From the NCBI GenBank assembly GCA_009705865.1, contig WLSJ01000105.1:1-5576 (forward strand): 5,576 bases of DNA. The letters are read 5' to 3'. The notes under the pieces are model-generated. The model did not search any database and had not been told where the DNA came from. It saw only the letters and a program-made list of their open reading frames with translations. This DNA is from Actinomycetota bacterium. GTDB taxonomy: Bacteria > Actinomycetota > Acidimicrobiia > Acidimicrobiales > Ilumatobacteraceae. The first letter of the stretch is position 1; every line of letters begins with the position of its first letter. Positions 5,268 to 5,576 of the stretch are shown here, piece after piece. The translations under genes and the position numbers were made by a program.

Positions 5268-5576
5268 TCAGGCCAGCTTCTCGACAAAAGCCTCTAATTG
5301 ACGCAAGTTGCGACATTCATAGACACCGTCGGTATGTGTGCCGTATTCACCAACAATTGAATCGCCCGTATTCCAATATGAACGTGGTTCAGGATTAAGC
5401 CAATAGACATGACGTGCCTTCTGACGAATTTCCTTAATGACCCAAGCCTGTGATGCGTGGTAGTTGTTTCGGGCATCGCCGAGCAGAAGCACTGTTGATT
5501 TCGGATTGATTTCTTTTCCGTACTTATCCCAAAACACTTCAAAGGCATGGCCGTAGTCGGAGTGGCCGTCTACCCA
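5268..5576 (-). CDS. VWA-domain CoxE-like protein, C-terminal part, cut by window edge
   Basis: The last 102 residues of a protein that starts beyond the right edge; the frame is open to base 5576. It matches the end of CoxE-like von Willebrand factor A proteins: HSDYGHAFEVF (5-15) around the second metal-site loop, then STVLLLGDARNNY (27-39) with the third metal-site Asp, VYWLNPEPRSYW (57-68), and the closing CRNLRQLEAFVEKLA (88-102). Proteins of this group usually work with a MoxR-type AAA ATPase in maturing or assembling metalloenzymes; the name comes from carbon monoxide dehydrogenase clusters and says nothing of cytochrome oxidase. It is the most upstream visible gene of the operon, ending 12 nt before the phosphatase ATG and in the same frame. 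The ATPase partner is expected, but not seen, to the right. Confidence 0.88.
   Translation of the reverse strand, partial: WVDGHSDYGHAFEVFWDKYGKEINPKSTVLLLGDARNNYHASQAWVIKEIRQKARHVYWLNPEPRSYWNTGDSIVGEYGTHTDGVYECRNLRQLEAFVEKLA

Noticed and set aside
5268..5270. UGA as a selenocysteine or reassigned codon
   Set aside because: Both flanking proteins end or begin at family-typical points, the hairpin loop is too small for a bacterial SECIS element, and the GMC gene also ends in TGA as a normal stop.
5268..5576. CoxE-like VWA gene and SURF1 as one cytochrome oxidase cluster
   Set aside because: CoxE is named for carbon monoxide dehydrogenase maturation, and the two genes are on opposite strands in separate transcription units.

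Overview
This window is compact, protein-coding bacterial DNA of middling GC (about half G+C by eye, not counted). I see no RNA gene, mobile element, CRISPR array or phage gene. The gene set is an acyl-CoA synthetase, an APH/ecdysteroid-kinase-like phosphotransferase, SURF1, a CoxE-like VWA protein, a histidine phosphatase, a GMC oxidoreductase resembling the mycofactocin-associated MftG type, and an MBL-fold hydrolase. Together with GTG starts and very tight packing, this suggests an actinobacterium. My best guess is a moderate-GC aquatic member of the Acidimicrobiia, but that is inference from family resemblance, not a search.

Left part (1-609): the 5' end of a minus-strand acyl-CoA synthetase leaves the window at base 1. 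A 67-bp divergent gap separates it from a small unrecognised plus-strand gene (349-609). The stop of that gene overlaps by 6 bp the stop of the next, minus-strand gene.

Middle (604-2460): a minus-strand cytoplasmic small-molecule kinase of the APH fold diverges from a plus-strand SURF1 gene for cytochrome c oxidase assembly. The gap of about 48 bp between them carries a perfect 10-bp direct repeat (TTGCAAGCGC, period 18 bp) that ends exactly at the SURF1 ATG. It is the best candidate operator in the window. The SURF1 tail overlaps the tail of the next minus-strand gene by 35 bp, with no terminator visible between them.

Right part (2426-5576): four minus-strand genes form one tight operon. 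In transcription order they are the C-terminal end of a CoxE-like VWA protein (cut by the window edge), a histidine phosphatase, a short GMC flavoprotein and an MBL-fold hydrolase. The junctions are 12 nt, 2 nt and a 4-nt ATGA overlap. The VWA and phosphatase genes lie in the same frame, separated by a single TGA and followed at once by a 7-bp hairpin that contains the phosphatase ATG.

The GMC and MBL proteins both depart from the textbook active site: Ala where the second GMC His/Asn is expected, and HANGDH in place of HxHxDH. The four-gene operon is the best candidate here for an undescribed functional unit. A plausible but unproven reading is alcohol or aldehyde oxidation with associated hydrolase and phosphatase steps, with the VWA protein (and probably a MoxR-type ATPase outside the window) acting as a maturation factor.
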